From assembly GCF_014217335.1 (NCBI RefSeq), contig NZ_CP060092.1, forward strand, positions 2,435,501 to 2,499,500: DNA of 64,000 nucleotides. The letters run 5' to 3'. The position numbers were made by a program, and so were the translations under genes. Origin of the DNA: Teredinibacter purpureus (GTDB taxonomy: Bacteria > Pseudomonadota > Gammaproteobacteria > Pseudomonadales > Cellvibrionaceae). Shown here piece by piece: positions 1-8,590 of the stretch. Positions within the stretch are counted from its first letter, which is position 1; every line of letters begins with the position of its first letter. The notes beneath the pieces were generated by a model. That model was not told the DNA's origin and ran no database searches. It saw only the letters and a program-made list of their open reading frames with translations.

Positions 1-33
1 CTGAATAATTGAGCGTAGATCATAGGGTAAGTA

Positions 34-47
34 TACTGTATAAATAG
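34..47. promoter_or_regulatory. left half of an SOS (LexA) box split by an IS
   Basis: TACTGT (34-39) followed by ATAAATAG (40-47). Removing the insertion sequence and one copy of the 8-bp duplication joins this to ACAGTT at 1387-1392 and restores TACTGTATAAATAGACAGTT. That fits the gammaproteobacterial LexA pattern CTGT-N8-ACAG. The flanking AGTATACT (32-39) also holds a -10-like TATACT on both strands, so the operator probably overlapped a promoter. The controlled gene is not evident. It may lie left of the window on the minus strand, because nothing convincing is coded just to the right. Confidence 0.7.
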
Positions 48-71
48 GGGTCTTCCCCTATTCAGGTGGCT
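48..71 (+). repeat. ISL3 left terminal inverted repeat
   Basis: Begins GGGTCTTCCCCTATTC and ends GGTGGCT. It matches the reverse complement of 1355-1378 at 22 of 24 positions, with differences at positions 4 and 17. Confidence 0.9.
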
Positions 72-132
72 TTCTAGCCTTTCCTAATAAACTCCCCTAG
101 AATCCCAGCCTTTTATTTCTTGGTTTTCAGTG

Positions 133-1356
133 ATGGACGAGCTTTCTCTTTACGAAAAAATATTATCAATCTCTTCTCCTTGGTTTGTCGAATCAGTTCA
201 GCTAGATGAGCGTGACAACACCGTTCACGTCCACGTTGAATACGATTGCGACAAACATTTAACCTGCCCTTTGTGTGAATCCAGATGTAGTCGCCATGAC
301 ACCAGAACAAGAACATGGCGCCATCTCGATAGCTGTCAATTTCGCACTCTCGTTCACGCGAATATCCCTCGCTCTAAATGTCGCACGCACGGTGTATTGC
401 AAGCTGATATCCCCTGGGCTGATAAGCGATCAAGTTTCACCTTGATGTTTGAGGCTTATGTAATCTCCTGGCTTCAAGAGGCGAGTATTAATGCCGTCAG
501 TAAGAAGCTGGCGCTTAGCTGGAATGCTGCCGATGGAATAATGAAGCGGGCTGTAGAGCGAGGCCTAAAAAGACGGTCTCATCTACATATTCAAAACCTA
601 GCTGTCGATGAGGTCTGCAGCAAAAAGGGACATGAATATGTGACCATTGTTTCTAATGATCATGGGCATGTAATAGATGTCCAAGAAGATCGCAAAAAAT
701 CGAGTTTAAACGCATTTTTTACAGGATTAAGTGACAAGCAAATCCAATCAGTTGAAACGATTAGTATGGATATGAGTCCGTCCTATATTTATGCCACCAA
801 AGAGTATATTCCTCACTGGGAAAGAGCGATATGTTTTGATAGGTTCCATGTTGCGATGGACTTAAATAAGGCTCTAAATAGTGTTCGTAAAAGTGAAGCC
901 AATATGGTCGCGCAACAACACAAGCTAGAGCTCCATAGATCGAAATTTGCATGGCTGAGATCACGTGAAAATCTAAAGGATATTCATTCTGTACAGATTT
1001 CAACATTAAGCGTTGTAGCAAAGAAGACTGCACGCGCATGGGCGATAAAGGAGTATGCCATGGAGCTCTGGAATTATGATGATCGTATATGGGCTGAAGA
1101 AGCTTGGAAGCAATGGTACAGCTGGGCGATAAGAAGCCGCCTCAATCCTATAAAATCGGTAGCTAAAAGCATAAAGAAGAATCTATGGGGGATAATAAAC
1201 GCCATCGTAAATAAAAAGAATAATGCTGGTGCAGAAAGTATAAATAGCAGAATAAAAATGCTAAAAGTAAAAGCGAAAGGTTTTAGGAATAAGGCCCGTT
1301 TTAAGGCTGCAATTTTATTTCATCTCGGCGGGCTGGACCTGATGCCAGAAATCTAG
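133..1356 (+). CDS. ISL3-family DDE transposase
   Basis: Transposase of about 407 residues that would cut and paste the flanking element. An N-terminal Cys/His cluster (CPLCESRC near residue 46, then a later C-x2-H) resembles the ISL3 zinc-binding region. The DDE core is visible as Asp in LAVDEVCSKKGH (about 159), Asp in SMDMSPSY (about 213) and Glu in NNAGAESINSRIK near residue 370. Length is normal for the family (about 400-440). A GTG at 130 lies one codon before the ATG at 133; no strong Shine-Dalgarno decides between them. The stop codon overlaps the right inverted repeat, as is common in compact IS elements. No frameshift is seen, so the gene is probably functional. Confidence 0.93.
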   Translation: MDELSLYEKILSISSPWFVESVQLDERDNTVHVHVEYDCDKHLTCPLCESRCSRHDTRTRTWRHLDSCQFRTLVHANIPRSKCRTHGVLQADIPWADKRSSFTLMFEAYVISWLQEASINAVSKKLALSWNAADGIMKRAVERGLKRRSHLHIQNLAVDEVCSKKGHEYVTIVSNDHGHVIDVQEDRKKSSLNAFFTGLSDKQIQSVETISMDMSPSYIYATKEYIPHWERAICFDRFHVAMDLNKALNSVRKSEANMVAQQHKLELHRSKFAWLRSRENLKDIHSVQISTLSVVAKKTARAWAIKEYAMELWNYDDRIWAEEAWKQWYSWAIRSRLNPIKSVAKSIKKNLWGIINAIVNKKNNAGAESINSRIKMLKVKAKGFRNKARFKAAILFHLGGLDLMPEI

Positions 1357-1378
1357 CCACCCGAATAGGGGAAGGCCC
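1355..1378 (-). repeat. ISL3 right terminal inverted repeat
   Basis: Read on the minus strand it begins GGGCCTTCCCCTATTC and ends GGTGGCT. It pairs with 48-71 and includes the last bases of the transposase stop codon. Confidence 0.9.
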
Positions 1379-1392
1379 ATAAATAGACAGTT
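1379..1392. promoter_or_regulatory. right copy of target duplication plus right half of split LexA box
   Basis: ATAAATAG (1379-1386) is the second copy of the target duplication. ACAGTT (1387-1392) is the distal half-site of the interrupted operator. Neither side of the IS now holds a complete CTGT-N8-ACAG site. Confidence 0.7.
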
Positions 1393-2028
1393 ATCTTGGG
1401 TTTGGTTTTCTTTTAATGTAGGAAGGAGGTACCTCTTATTGCTGCATACATTATGGCGTAGCGTCGGCTCGGGATGTTGTACGTGACATCAGTGGGGATA
1501 AGGTCTTTTTAACGTGGAGTTGTGGGGCTCGGACAGCCGTGAAGCGTTCTGCACGCAGAATAAATAGTGCGACAAATAAGTCGTTTGAATTACGCCATTT
1601 AATTGGTGCGATAGGTCTCAATCAAATTTTAAAATTTAAGCTATTGATTTGCGAATGGCCTATAATGCGCGGCGAATAGAGAGGGTGTGGTGTTCTTTAA
1701 ATGAAATTATCGCCATAGTAATCGGTTTTCATAAGTTAAATGAATAACCTTAAAGGTTAATATTTAAAATAATTACACATGCTACTGTGTGGATTGTTTG
1801 TTGTCGCAAAAAATAAAAATAAATACGTGTGACAGATTAATCCTTGTATCCACTTTTTCGTCAGTTCGAATCTCTGTTCATTTTGTCAAAATATTTTCTA
1901 GTTTAAATTCAATAAGTAACGTTTTCCTGTGAAAATAATTTTTATGGGTGAAGTAGCGTTGGGGTTTTACTGGAAAGTGAGTGGTAAAAATTTAATAAAA
2001 CTAAATATCAACACTCCAGGAGAATGTA
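1393..2028. other. intergenic stretch upstream of the GH9 gene
   Basis: About 640 bases with no convincing gene. A stop-bounded open frame runs from roughly 1424 to 1680 on the plus strand but has no plausible start near its beginning. The last 300 bases are AT-rich and probably hold the promoter and leader of the GH9 gene. The leader ends with an AGGAGA ribosome-binding site just before the ATG at 2029. Confidence 0.5.
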
Positions 2029-4755
2029 ATGCCTAATTTATTACGTCGTTGTTTATTTGTGGCGGTTACGCTGCTAGTAAGCAATTATTTGTATGCTGAA
2101 ACGGGGAACCCGCGCGTTAATCAGGTGGGGTATACACCGAATAGCGCGAAAATAGCGAGTTATAAAGCGAGTTCAAATACCGCTCAAACGTGGGAATTAC
2201 GCCAAAATGGTAACGTGGTCGCAAATGGCACCACCAACCCGCAAGGTGTAGACGCCGCTTCCGGCGACAATGTTCATCATATTAATTTCTCCTCTGCGAG
2301 TGTGACCGGTTCTGGTTTTACACTGCATGTAGGGGGTGATGAAAGTTACGCTTTCGACATAGCTGCGGATGCGTTTTCACCGATAATGTATGACGCTATT
2401 CGTTATTTTTACCATAACCGTTCAGGTATTGAAATTGAAACACAGTACACCGGTGGCGGTAACGGTAGTTACGCGGCTGATGCTCAGTGGGCTCGTCCTG
2501 CGGGCCATTTAAATCAAGGCTCTAACCAAGGTGACTTTGCCGTACCGTGTTGGGCAGATAGTGGTTGTAATTATGCCTTAGACGTAACCAAAGGTTGGTA
2601 TGACGCAGGGGATCACGGAAAATATGTCGTCAATGGCGGTATTTCTGTTTGGAAGTTACTTAATATGTACGAGCGCGCGTTACATATTAGCAATAGTGCG
2701 AATAAGTTTGCCGATGGTACGCTGAATATTCCAGAAAGTGGTAACGGTGTTGCCGATATTCTGGATGAAGCGCGTTGGCAAATGGAATTTATGATGGCTA
2801 TGCAGGTGCCCGAAGGCGAGAATAAAGCTGGAATGGTGCACCATAAAATGCATGATGTGGGCTGGACGGGTTTACCTCTAGCACCTCATGAAGATTCCAA
2901 TGAGCGAGCATTGGTGCCACCGAGCGTAACCGCCACCTTGAACGTTGCGGCGACAGGCGCTCAGTGTGCGCGTCTATTTGCTGAAATTGACGCAGCTTTT
3001 GCTAATGAGTGTTTAAGTGTTGCGCAAACGGCATGGAGCGCGGCAGAGCAAAACCCTAATGATGTTTATGAGGGTGGGTACGATAGCGGCGGCGGTGGTT
3101 ATGGTGATGCGAATGCAGCCGATGAGTTTTTCTGGGCTGCAGCAGAACTTTATCTCGCGACAGGTGATAGCCAGTACTTACCAACTATTAACAGTTACGA
3201 AGTGGTTTTGACCGATTGGGCATGGCCCGACACAGCCATTCCCGGCTTGATGTCGTTAGCAATAGTACCCGGTGCTAATACGGCTAGTTTACGCGACATG
3301 GCCCGTACCAAAATCATTGAAATTGCCGATTTACACGTGGCCACTATTAATTCGAACGGGTACATGGTGCCTTCTACGGATGAAGAATATTATTGGGGTT
3401 CCAATAATGTTGTTGCGAACAAAATGGCTTTAATTGCCTTGGCTTATGATTTTACTGGCAACGACAGTTACGCCAAAGCGTTTACACAAGCTATGGATTA
3501 CCTTTTTGGTAACAACACATTGTCATTTTCTTATATCTCTGGGCATGGTGAAGATGCCTTAACGCAGCCGCATCACCGCTTTTGGGCGGGCGCTTTAAGT
3601 AGCAGCTACCCATGGTTGCCGCCTGGCGCTTTATCGGGTGGCCCGAACGATGGGTTGGAAGATGACACTGCAGCTAGTGCGTTAGGTGGGTGCGAATCTA
3701 TACCGGCAAGTTGTTATATGGACAATATTGAATCGTGGTCGACCAATGAAATAACGATTAACTGGAACAGTGCTTTAGCGTGGGTGCTCGCGTTTTATGA
3801 TGATTACGCGAACCAAACGGGAACACCAACACCGGTACCCACAGCGACACCAACACCTACACCTACGGCAACACCAACACCTACACCTACGGCAACACCA
3901 ACACCTACGGCCACGCCGGTACCTACAGTGACACCCACACCAGTACCCTCGGTTACACCCACGGCTACGCCCACGCCAACGCCCACGCCAACGCCCGCAC
4001 CAACATCACCTCCAGGGCAGTGCGAAGAAGTGTGTCAGTGGTATCAAGATGACCCTAGACCGCTTTGTGAAAACCAAGACAGTGGCTGGGGATGGGAAAA
4101 TCAACAAAGCTGTATTGGCCGAACAACCTGTGAAGACCAAGGTGGTAGCGGTGGTGTTATAAGTGAGTGTGAATCTACACCCGTACCTACGGCTACGCCT
4201 ACACCCGTACCTACGGCTACGCCTACACCCGTACCTACGGCTACGCCTACACCCGTACCTACGGCTACGCCTACACCCGTACCCACGGCTACGCCTACAC
4301 CCGTACCTACGGCTACGCCTACACCCGTACCCACGGCTACGCCTACACCCACGGCTACGCCTACACCCACGGCTACGCCTACACCCACGGCTACGCCTAC
4401 ACCCACGGCTACGCCTACACCCACGGCTACGCCTACACCCGTACCCACGGCTACGCCTAATCTTGTTACGTGTTCTGTAAGTTATATGAATAGTTGGAGT
4501 AGTGGCTATCAGATTAATGTTGACGTCGAGAATGGCAGTAGTAGTGCTATTTCGTCTTGGACGTTAGAGCTTGATTTTGGTGAAGACCCACAGGTCACCG
4601 GCAGCTGGAACGTAAATGTTTCTGAGTCGGGTAATGTTGTGACTGCGTCAAATATTAGTTGGAATGGTAATGTCGGCGCGGGTCAAACGACTAGCTTCGG
4701 TATGCAGGGTAGTTCAGACGGTAATCTGTCAACGCCAACGTGTAGCGTATTATAA
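2029..4755 (+). CDS. secreted GH9 endoglucanase with CBM10 and CBM2
   Basis: Probable endo-1,4-beta-glucanase, exported by the Sec pathway (signal peptide residues 1-23, cut after LYA). Domains in order: N-terminal Ig-like CelD-type domain (about 27-112); GH9 (alpha/alpha)6 barrel (about 115-595) with the [11 protein letters not shown] motif near 189 carrying the catalytic-base Asp pair, PHHRFW, and the acid Glu in [12 protein letters not shown]; Pro/Thr linker; CBM10 (about 664-712, C-x3-C-x-W-Y and GWGWEN); a second Pro/Thr linker made of DNA-level repeats; C-terminal CBM2 (about 812-908). It is the only plus-strand hydrolase here, unlike the six-gene island at 33-48 kb. Start supported by AGGAGA 7 bases upstream. 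A strong terminator follows. Family assignment is secure; exact activity is inferred. Confidence 0.95.
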   Translation: MPNLLRRCLFVAVTLLVSNYLYAETGNPRVNQVGYTPNSAKIASYKASSNTAQTWELRQNGNVVANGTTNPQGVDAASGDNVHHINFSSASVTGSGFTLHVGGDESYAFDIAADAFSPIMYDAIRYFYHNRSGIEIETQYTGGGNGSYAADAQWARPAGHLNQGSNQGDFAVPCWADSGCNYALDVTKGWYDAGDHGKYVVNGGISVWKLLNMYERALHISNSANKFADGTLNIPESGNGVADILDEARWQMEFMMAMQVPEGENKAGMVHHKMHDVGWTGLPLAPHEDSNERALVPPSVTATLNVAATGAQCARLFAEIDAAFANECLSVAQTAWSAAEQNPNDVYEGGYDSGGGGYGDANAADEFFWAAAELYLATGDSQYLPTINSYEVVLTDWAWPDTAIPGLMSLAIVPGANTASLRDMARTKIIEIADLHVATINSNGYMVPSTDEEYYWGSNNVVANKMALIALAYDFTGNDSYAKAFTQAMDYLFGNNTLSFSYISGHGEDALTQPHHRFWAGALSSSYPWLPPGALSGGPNDGLEDDTAASALGGCESIPASCYMDNIESWSTNEITINWNSALAWVLAFYDDYANQTGTPTPVPTATPTPTPTATPTPTPTATPTPTATPVPTVTPTPVPSVTPTATPTPTPTPTPAPTSPPGQCEEVCQWYQDDPRPLCENQDSGWGWENQQSCIGRTTCEDQGGSGGVISECESTPVPTATPTPVPTATPTPVPTATPTPVPTATPTPVPTATPTPVPTATPTPVPTATPTPTATPTPTATPTPTATPTPTATPTPTATPTPVPTATPNLVTCSVSYMNSWSSGYQINVDVENGSSSAISSWTLELDFGEDPQVTGSWNVNVSESGNVVTASNISWNGNVGAGQTTSFGMQGSSDGNLSTPTCSVL
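4177..4458 (+). repeat. minisatellite encoding the second Pro/Thr linker of the GH9 enzyme
   Basis: Seven 24-bp units (encoding TPVPTATP), then five 18-bp units (encoding TPTATP), then one more 24-bp unit, in phase with codons. Copies differ only at scattered positions (cctacg versus cccacg). The 18-bp form equals the 24-bp form minus two codons, which suggests slippage or unequal recombination. Confidence 0.95.
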
Positions 4756-4798
4756 TTAATACCGTTGTAACGCATAATTTACAATTTAAAAAGTGACG

Positions 4799-4829
4799 AA
4801 AAACCGGCTCCTTATGGGAGCCGGTTTTT
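4799..4829 (+). terminator. rho-independent terminator of the GH9 gene
   Basis: CCGGCTCC, a TTATG loop and GGAGCCGG, followed by TTTTT and preceded by AAAAA, 45 bases after the GH9 stop. It could also serve the convergent gene ending at 4873. Confidence 0.9.
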
Positions 4830-4872
4830 GTGTGTGCTTACGGAAAGTAGCCGTCGTTTGCGGTACGTAAGA

Positions 4873-5583
4873 TTACAATTTTTGGTGCTGGCGAGACAAT
4901 GCGTCGCTTAGTTTTTTGCCCCAACCTTCAAAATGCTTCTGTAGATTATGTTCTTTTGTTAGGCGCGTATTTTCTTGGTAATTGGAGCCTACTTGCTGCT
5001 GTCCTTCGATGATAGCAATAAGATCGCCCGTTAGAGCGTCGCGTAACGCGGCCTCGAATTTTATTTCTCCAGAACCCAGCGTTTCAGTGTTGTCGTTTTT
5101 AGGGGTCCAAGGTGTTAATCGCGATATCTTTATATCAAGCTGAATTGTTTGCGCAGTGGGAACCGTAACGGCGTTAAATTTTCCTCCGCTGTGTATTCCT
5201 TTGGTGATACTTGAAATGTAAAGTCCTCGTATAAAACGTGTACTTTCATCACTTAAAGCCCACTGACCTTTCTTGGGGCTTTTAACCCAAGGTGGAGGCA
5301 CTAATTTCATATCCGATACATCTAAAGGCGTAATAATAAACTGTGTGAACTGGCTGAATTCGACACCCGGTCGAACATAGGTGATTGTCGTATCTTGCTG
5401 AGCATTCGCAGTAATAGCAGCAAAAACCAGTATTGTGGCTAGAATGTCTCGATAGCAATTCTGTGTAAAGTGGGCTGATTTTCGTAAAAAAATAGAGAGC
5501 TCCTGTTGCTGCTTTGTTTGGTTAAACGGTGTGATCACTGTCGGTACTTGTCCAGCGGATGGTAACCAGTAGGTAGGCATCAC
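4873..5583 (-). CDS. DUF3313-like secreted or envelope protein
   Basis: Predicted protein of up to 236 residues. The middle section, with TYVRPGVEFSQFTQFIITPL, resembles the DUF3313 domain of small outer-membrane or periplasmic lipoproteins of unknown function. A hydrophobic segment ending TANAQ (about 45-61) looks like a signal peptide, but about 40 residues precede it, which is unusual. An AGGAG-like site lies just upstream of an in-frame ATT near residue 31. The true start may therefore be internal and non-ATG, or the 5' end may have changed. The remainder lacks lipobox cysteine or enzyme motifs. Family call is tentative. Confidence 0.6.
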   Translation of the reverse strand: MMPTYWLPSAGQVPTVITPFNQTKQQQELSIFLRKSAHFTQNCYRDILATILVFAAITANAQQDTTITYVRPGVEFSQFTQFIITPLDVSDMKLVPPPWVKSPKKGQWALSDESTRFIRGLYISSITKGIHSGGKFNAVTVPTAQTIQLDIKISRLTPWTPKNDNTETLGSGEIKFEAALRDALTGDLIAIIEGQQQVGSNYQENTRLTKEHNLQKHFEGWGKKLSDALSRQHQKL

Positions 5584-5673
5584 GATGGATTCTTAAATTT
5601 ATACTATAGACTAACTTGTTCAAAGTATGGCGTTGCTAAGGTGGTGTAAGGGTTGCCATTTTTTTATGGCCGG

Positions 5674-6237
5674 TTATTTATGCAGCTCAAAGGAAGAGTG
5701 TTTGATTATTGTGAGCGTTACCTTGCCTACGGTAATACCAAACTTGGTTAACGTGGATTCGTTAATAAGTGTAGATTCATTGGTGAGATACATGCGGTCG
5801 TCTACGTTAAGGTTTATATGACCGTCGTTATACGGAACCATCAACGTGTACTTGAAAAACAGTGCATTTCCTTTAGCGGCTAATACGGTTTCACCGATAA
5901 CATCGTTGGCACTTGCGCTGTATCGATTATTCCCTAGTGGGCTTAAGGTCCATATTCTTTGTTGTTTTTCGCCATCGTCAAAAATGAAGTATTCATCTAA
6001 TATGCCGACACCTTGATTGTTCCAGCTGGCGTCTATAGTTGCATTAAAATAACGAATCACTTTGTTTGAGCGATTCTTGACTACCCCGTGAGCGGTAAGT
6101 TTTCCGTTGAAAAAGTGGGGTACGTTAAGTGATGGCGTATTTTGAGCGTACTCCTCAAGAGTAACGTTGGAGCAGGAGGTAATCGCCAGTGCCGCGATTA
6201 TTAGAAGGAAGCGTGTGCTGTACTGGATGAGTGACAT
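5674..6237 (-). CDS. DUF3833 family lipoprotein
   Basis: 187-residue lipoprotein. The N-terminus is a short hydrophobic signal ending in lipobox ITSC (Cys at about 22). The body follows the DUF3833 pattern: FFNGKLTAHGVVKNRSNKV, DEYFIFDDGEKQQRIWTL, NRYSASANDVIGE, YTLMVPYNDGHINLNVDDRMY and a C-terminal FGITVGKVTLTI. The family is widespread in Gammaproteobacteria, predicted to be envelope-located, and has no established function. It lies between two other minus-strand envelope genes, 90 and 82 bases apart, so co-transcription is possible but not shown. Confidence 0.85.
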   Translation of the reverse strand: MSLIQYSTRFLLIIAALAITSCSNVTLEEYAQNTPSLNVPHFFNGKLTAHGVVKNRSNKVIRYFNATIDASWNNQGVGILDEYFIFDDGEKQQRIWTLSPLGNNRYSASANDVIGETVLAAKGNALFFKYTLMVPYNDGHINLNVDDRMYLTNESTLINESTLTKFGITVGKVTLTIIKHSSFELHK

Positions 6238-6318
6238 AGCATTTGGACTAATCGTTAGGAAAAGAAAGGTTAATTCCCCGTTATTACGTATTAAGTGTAG
6301 ATTTGGATGGTTGTTGCT

Positions 6319-7254
6319 CTATTGCGCTAATGATTGATCATGTAAAAGAGGTTTAAGCTCGTCGTGGTTGTCCATAAAACCTTGAGATTCAGAGAGCGCT
6401 TCCTGCGATTTTCGCTTATTTTCGCCCAGACTCCAGTTATAGCTGGCACGATGAAGTCTTGTGGAAGCTTGATATCGGTGATAAATGAGTTCTTCTGTGT
6501 TGTCGAGTTGTGTATAAATGGCGATTATTTTTGTGGATGTGTCTGCTGATTTTTTCCACGATTCTGCCGATAGCAAAAACTCGCCAGCTTGGGAGTAGGC
6601 ATAACCAACTTGCTCTAGAATATCGCCTGAAGTAATGAGTAAAACCGTTAATATTGATAGCGTTTCAGTGCGTACCTCTGTACGTATTGTGTCTTGAAAT
6701 CTCTTTTCGCCATAAAGGTTTAATCGACGACTAATAAGGTCTGTGTCGTCGGCAAAATTTCGCCACGATTTTCCAATTTCATTTGGGTTTCCAGATTTGG
6801 TGAGAAGTGCGGTTAATTGCTTTTGTAAATAGAATAAATTTTCAGTATTAATCTGGAGTACGCTTAATCGTTGGCTTGCCATCGAAAACTGATTGTTTTC
6901 AATTTGCTTTTCAATAAAGTCTAAATCTTTATACATGGCCCAATATATGGAGGCAAACTTGTAATGGAGAAGTTTTATGGCATTGGATTGATTCGGTGTC
7001 GTTGAGCCTACATTAAGGCTTAGTGGTAAGCGTGTTGCGGCGGGGCCGTGTATTGAGCAGAAGCCGAGTACTTGAATGCCTTCTTGCGCACATTTTTTAC
7101 GTAAATCGCGTTCTTTTATCAAACATATTCTTTGCCAAGATTCTGATGGCAGGGCAGTGCAATCGCAGTGAATGTCTGCGCACGCTTTTAGAGGTTCGGC
7201 ACCGACATAAAGGCTTATCACTGTGATAATTATCAGGCAACCCACGTGTCGCAT
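6319..7254 (-). CDS. secreted protein of unknown function
   Basis: 311 residues with a signal-peptide-like N-terminus (MRHVGCLIIITVISLYVGAE). A Cys-rich segment follows (about 25-68, including ACADIHCDC and several further Cys), suggesting disulfides in the periplasm. The rest is helical with TPR-like character (YSQAGEFLLSAESWKKSADT and YHRYQASTRLHRASYNWSLG). I do not recognise the family. A GGAATTG sequence precedes the ATG. The gene is followed by the DUF3833 and DUF3313-like genes on the same strand. Confidence 0.7.
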   Translation of the reverse strand: MRHVGCLIIITVISLYVGAEPLKACADIHCDCTALPSESWQRICLIKERDLRKKCAQEGIQVLGFCSIHGPAATRLPLSLNVGSTTPNQSNAIKLLHYKFASIYWAMYKDLDFIEKQIENNQFSMASQRLSVLQINTENLFYLQKQLTALLTKSGNPNEIGKSWRNFADDTDLISRRLNLYGEKRFQDTIRTEVRTETLSILTVLLITSGDILEQVGYAYSQAGEFLLSAESWKKSADTSTKIIAIYTQLDNTEELIYHRYQASTRLHRASYNWSLGENKRKSQEALSESQGFMDNHDELKPLLHDQSLAQ

Positions 7255-7519
7255 GTTTCAATTCCGTTATTGTGCCAATACATCTATTTAGCATAAGAAC
7301 GGAACGACCCTTCAGCCAACTCCTAGCGTATTAAGTGTAGAACGTTTGGTTATGATCAAAAGGTTTTGATAGCAATGAGCGATAACTCCTATAGGAGACC
7401 GTCATAGTGTTGGGCGTTACGGGGAGTGTTTGCCGGTAGTTATGGTAAAGAAGGGTCTTGAGCAGCGCCATCGCCGTAATTCCAACTTACGCCGATGGCT
7501 GCTTGGCCGCGCGGTTTTA

Positions 7520-8239
7520 TCAGGCGCTTAGATGTTGATTGAGCGCCTTCTTATCACGACGTTTTCGGGAACACAAAGCTGCGAGTGATAAGCCCATTAG
7601 CATTAACACTGTTGCTGGGGGCTCTGCGACAGCGACTGTTGTGGAGATTGAAATAGGGCTGGAGGTGATATTGATGTTGTCGCTCCAGGTGATTTGATAG
7701 TCGCCGTGATCGCTGTTGGCGGTGTTGCCGCATATTTCACCTACGCCACCGGAACTTCCGAGTACCCCGCCGATACATTTTTTGGGTGAGTTAAAACCTG
7801 TAATGGCGAGTAGGTAGTCGCCTGCGGCAAGGGTTAATTCCAAAAACGAGTCGTAATGGTATTCGGACCCATCCGAAAACCCTTGTGGCGAGAAAATACC
7901 GTTCCCATCGTCGTCATTGCTAGCTAGAGTCGTGCCGAGGGGAGAAATAATAGATATGGTGGTGTCGAGCAAGGTGATTTCACCGTCGCCGTTAACATCC
8001 ACGGTGTTCGCTAAGATAAAATCGAGAGAGTTAGATAGGGGTTTTGTTTCCCATGCAAGAAGATCAATAGTCAGCGCGCCACCACTGGTATAAAAGCCCC
8101 AGTAGTCTGTTGTGTTTCCAGCGTCTGTATTATAGATAGTACCGGTAGAAATAACAGAGGCTATTGACGTCTGTGCAAGGCAGGCGCTAAGCAATAGGCC
8201 AATAATACCTTTTGTGACAAAATGGTTCTTAACATTCAT
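7520..8239 (-). CDS. PEP-CTERM-like exported protein
   Basis: 239 residues with a clear signal peptide (about 1-27, ending TSIA). The body is beta-rich and Gly/Asp-rich, with an EF-hand-like VDVNGDGEITLLD and a DVUA0089-like section (ELTLAAGDYLLAITGF). The C-terminus has the sorting-signal layout: EPPATVLMLMGL, a hydrophobic stretch and a basic SRKRRDKK tail. Such proteins are processed by an exosortase and often linked to exopolysaccharide. No exosortase gene is in this window. A GGAATTG leader precedes the ATG. The substitution of EPPA for the usual PEP makes the sorting call probable rather than certain. Confidence 0.75.
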   Translation of the reverse strand: MNVKNHFVTKGIIGLLLSACLAQTSIASVISTGTIYNTDAGNTTDYWGFYTSGGALTIDLLAWETKPLSNSLDFILANTVDVNGDGEITLLDTTISIISPLGTTLASNDDDGNGIFSPQGFSDGSEYHYDSFLELTLAAGDYLLAITGFNSPKKCIGGVLGSSGGVGEICGNTANSDHGDYQITWSDNINITSSPISISTTVAVAEPPATVLMLMGLSLAALCSRKRRDKKALNQHLSA

Positions 8240-8590
8240 TTCAATTCCTTTGAATTTTTATGTTAAATAAGAAAGGGTGTGATTTTAAAATTTTAGGCGT
8301 TTTCATTTTGATAGTATCAATGTTCCTTATGGCCTTTCAATTAGAATTTAATGACGCGGTGTTAATTAGTCCACTGAACATGGTGGATGAGTGCAATGTA
8401 TGAGCCAGTTTTGATATTGTTTGTGGAATCAAAGTGTTAGGTTTTGGGCTTGTCCTGCATGAGTTTTAATATGTAAACTAAACCGACTGTGTCGTATGGT
8501 ATTGGTGGCGCGGTGGTTATTTTTTTGGCAGTCGTGTTTTTTATGGATGTTGTGTTTTTTTACGATTAGACGAATAGTGGTGGGTGATTT
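8240..8590. other. intergenic, nothing recognised
   Basis: About 350 AT-rich bases between imuB and the PEP-CTERM-like gene. It should contain the latter's promoter on the minus strand. No ORF, hairpin or repeat stands out. Confidence 0.4.

Larger units (their letters stand above)
48..1378 (+). mobile_element. ISL3-family insertion sequence, complete, 1331 bp
   Basis: The element is bounded by 24-bp imperfect terminal inverted repeats (22 of 24 match) and flanked by a perfect 8-bp direct repeat, ATAAATAG, at 40-47 and 1379-1386. Eight-base target duplications and a single transposase gene are typical of ISL3 elements. Intact ends, intact ORF and perfect duplication point to a recent and possibly still mobile insertion. 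The target was the 8-bp spacer of a LexA box. Confidence 0.93.

Noticed and set aside
1560..1567. Third copy of ATAAATAG
   Set aside because: An 8-base AT-rich word recurring once nearby is expected by chance and has no inverted repeat next to it.
1424..1680. Open frame on the plus strand after the IS
   Set aside because: No ATG, GTG or TTG near its start and no recognisable protein family; kept only as a possible decayed gene.
1860..1880. tRNA T-loop-like GTTCGAATC
   Set aside because: Flanking bases do not form a T-stem and no acceptor or anticodon arm can be drawn.
4101..4448. Minus-strand VGVAVGVG open frame inside the GH9 gene
   Set aside because: Antisense shadow of the Pro/Thr linker repeats, not a gene.
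4177..4458. CRISPR-like array
   Set aside because: The repeats are contiguous with no unique spacers, are in codon phase and encode a linker.
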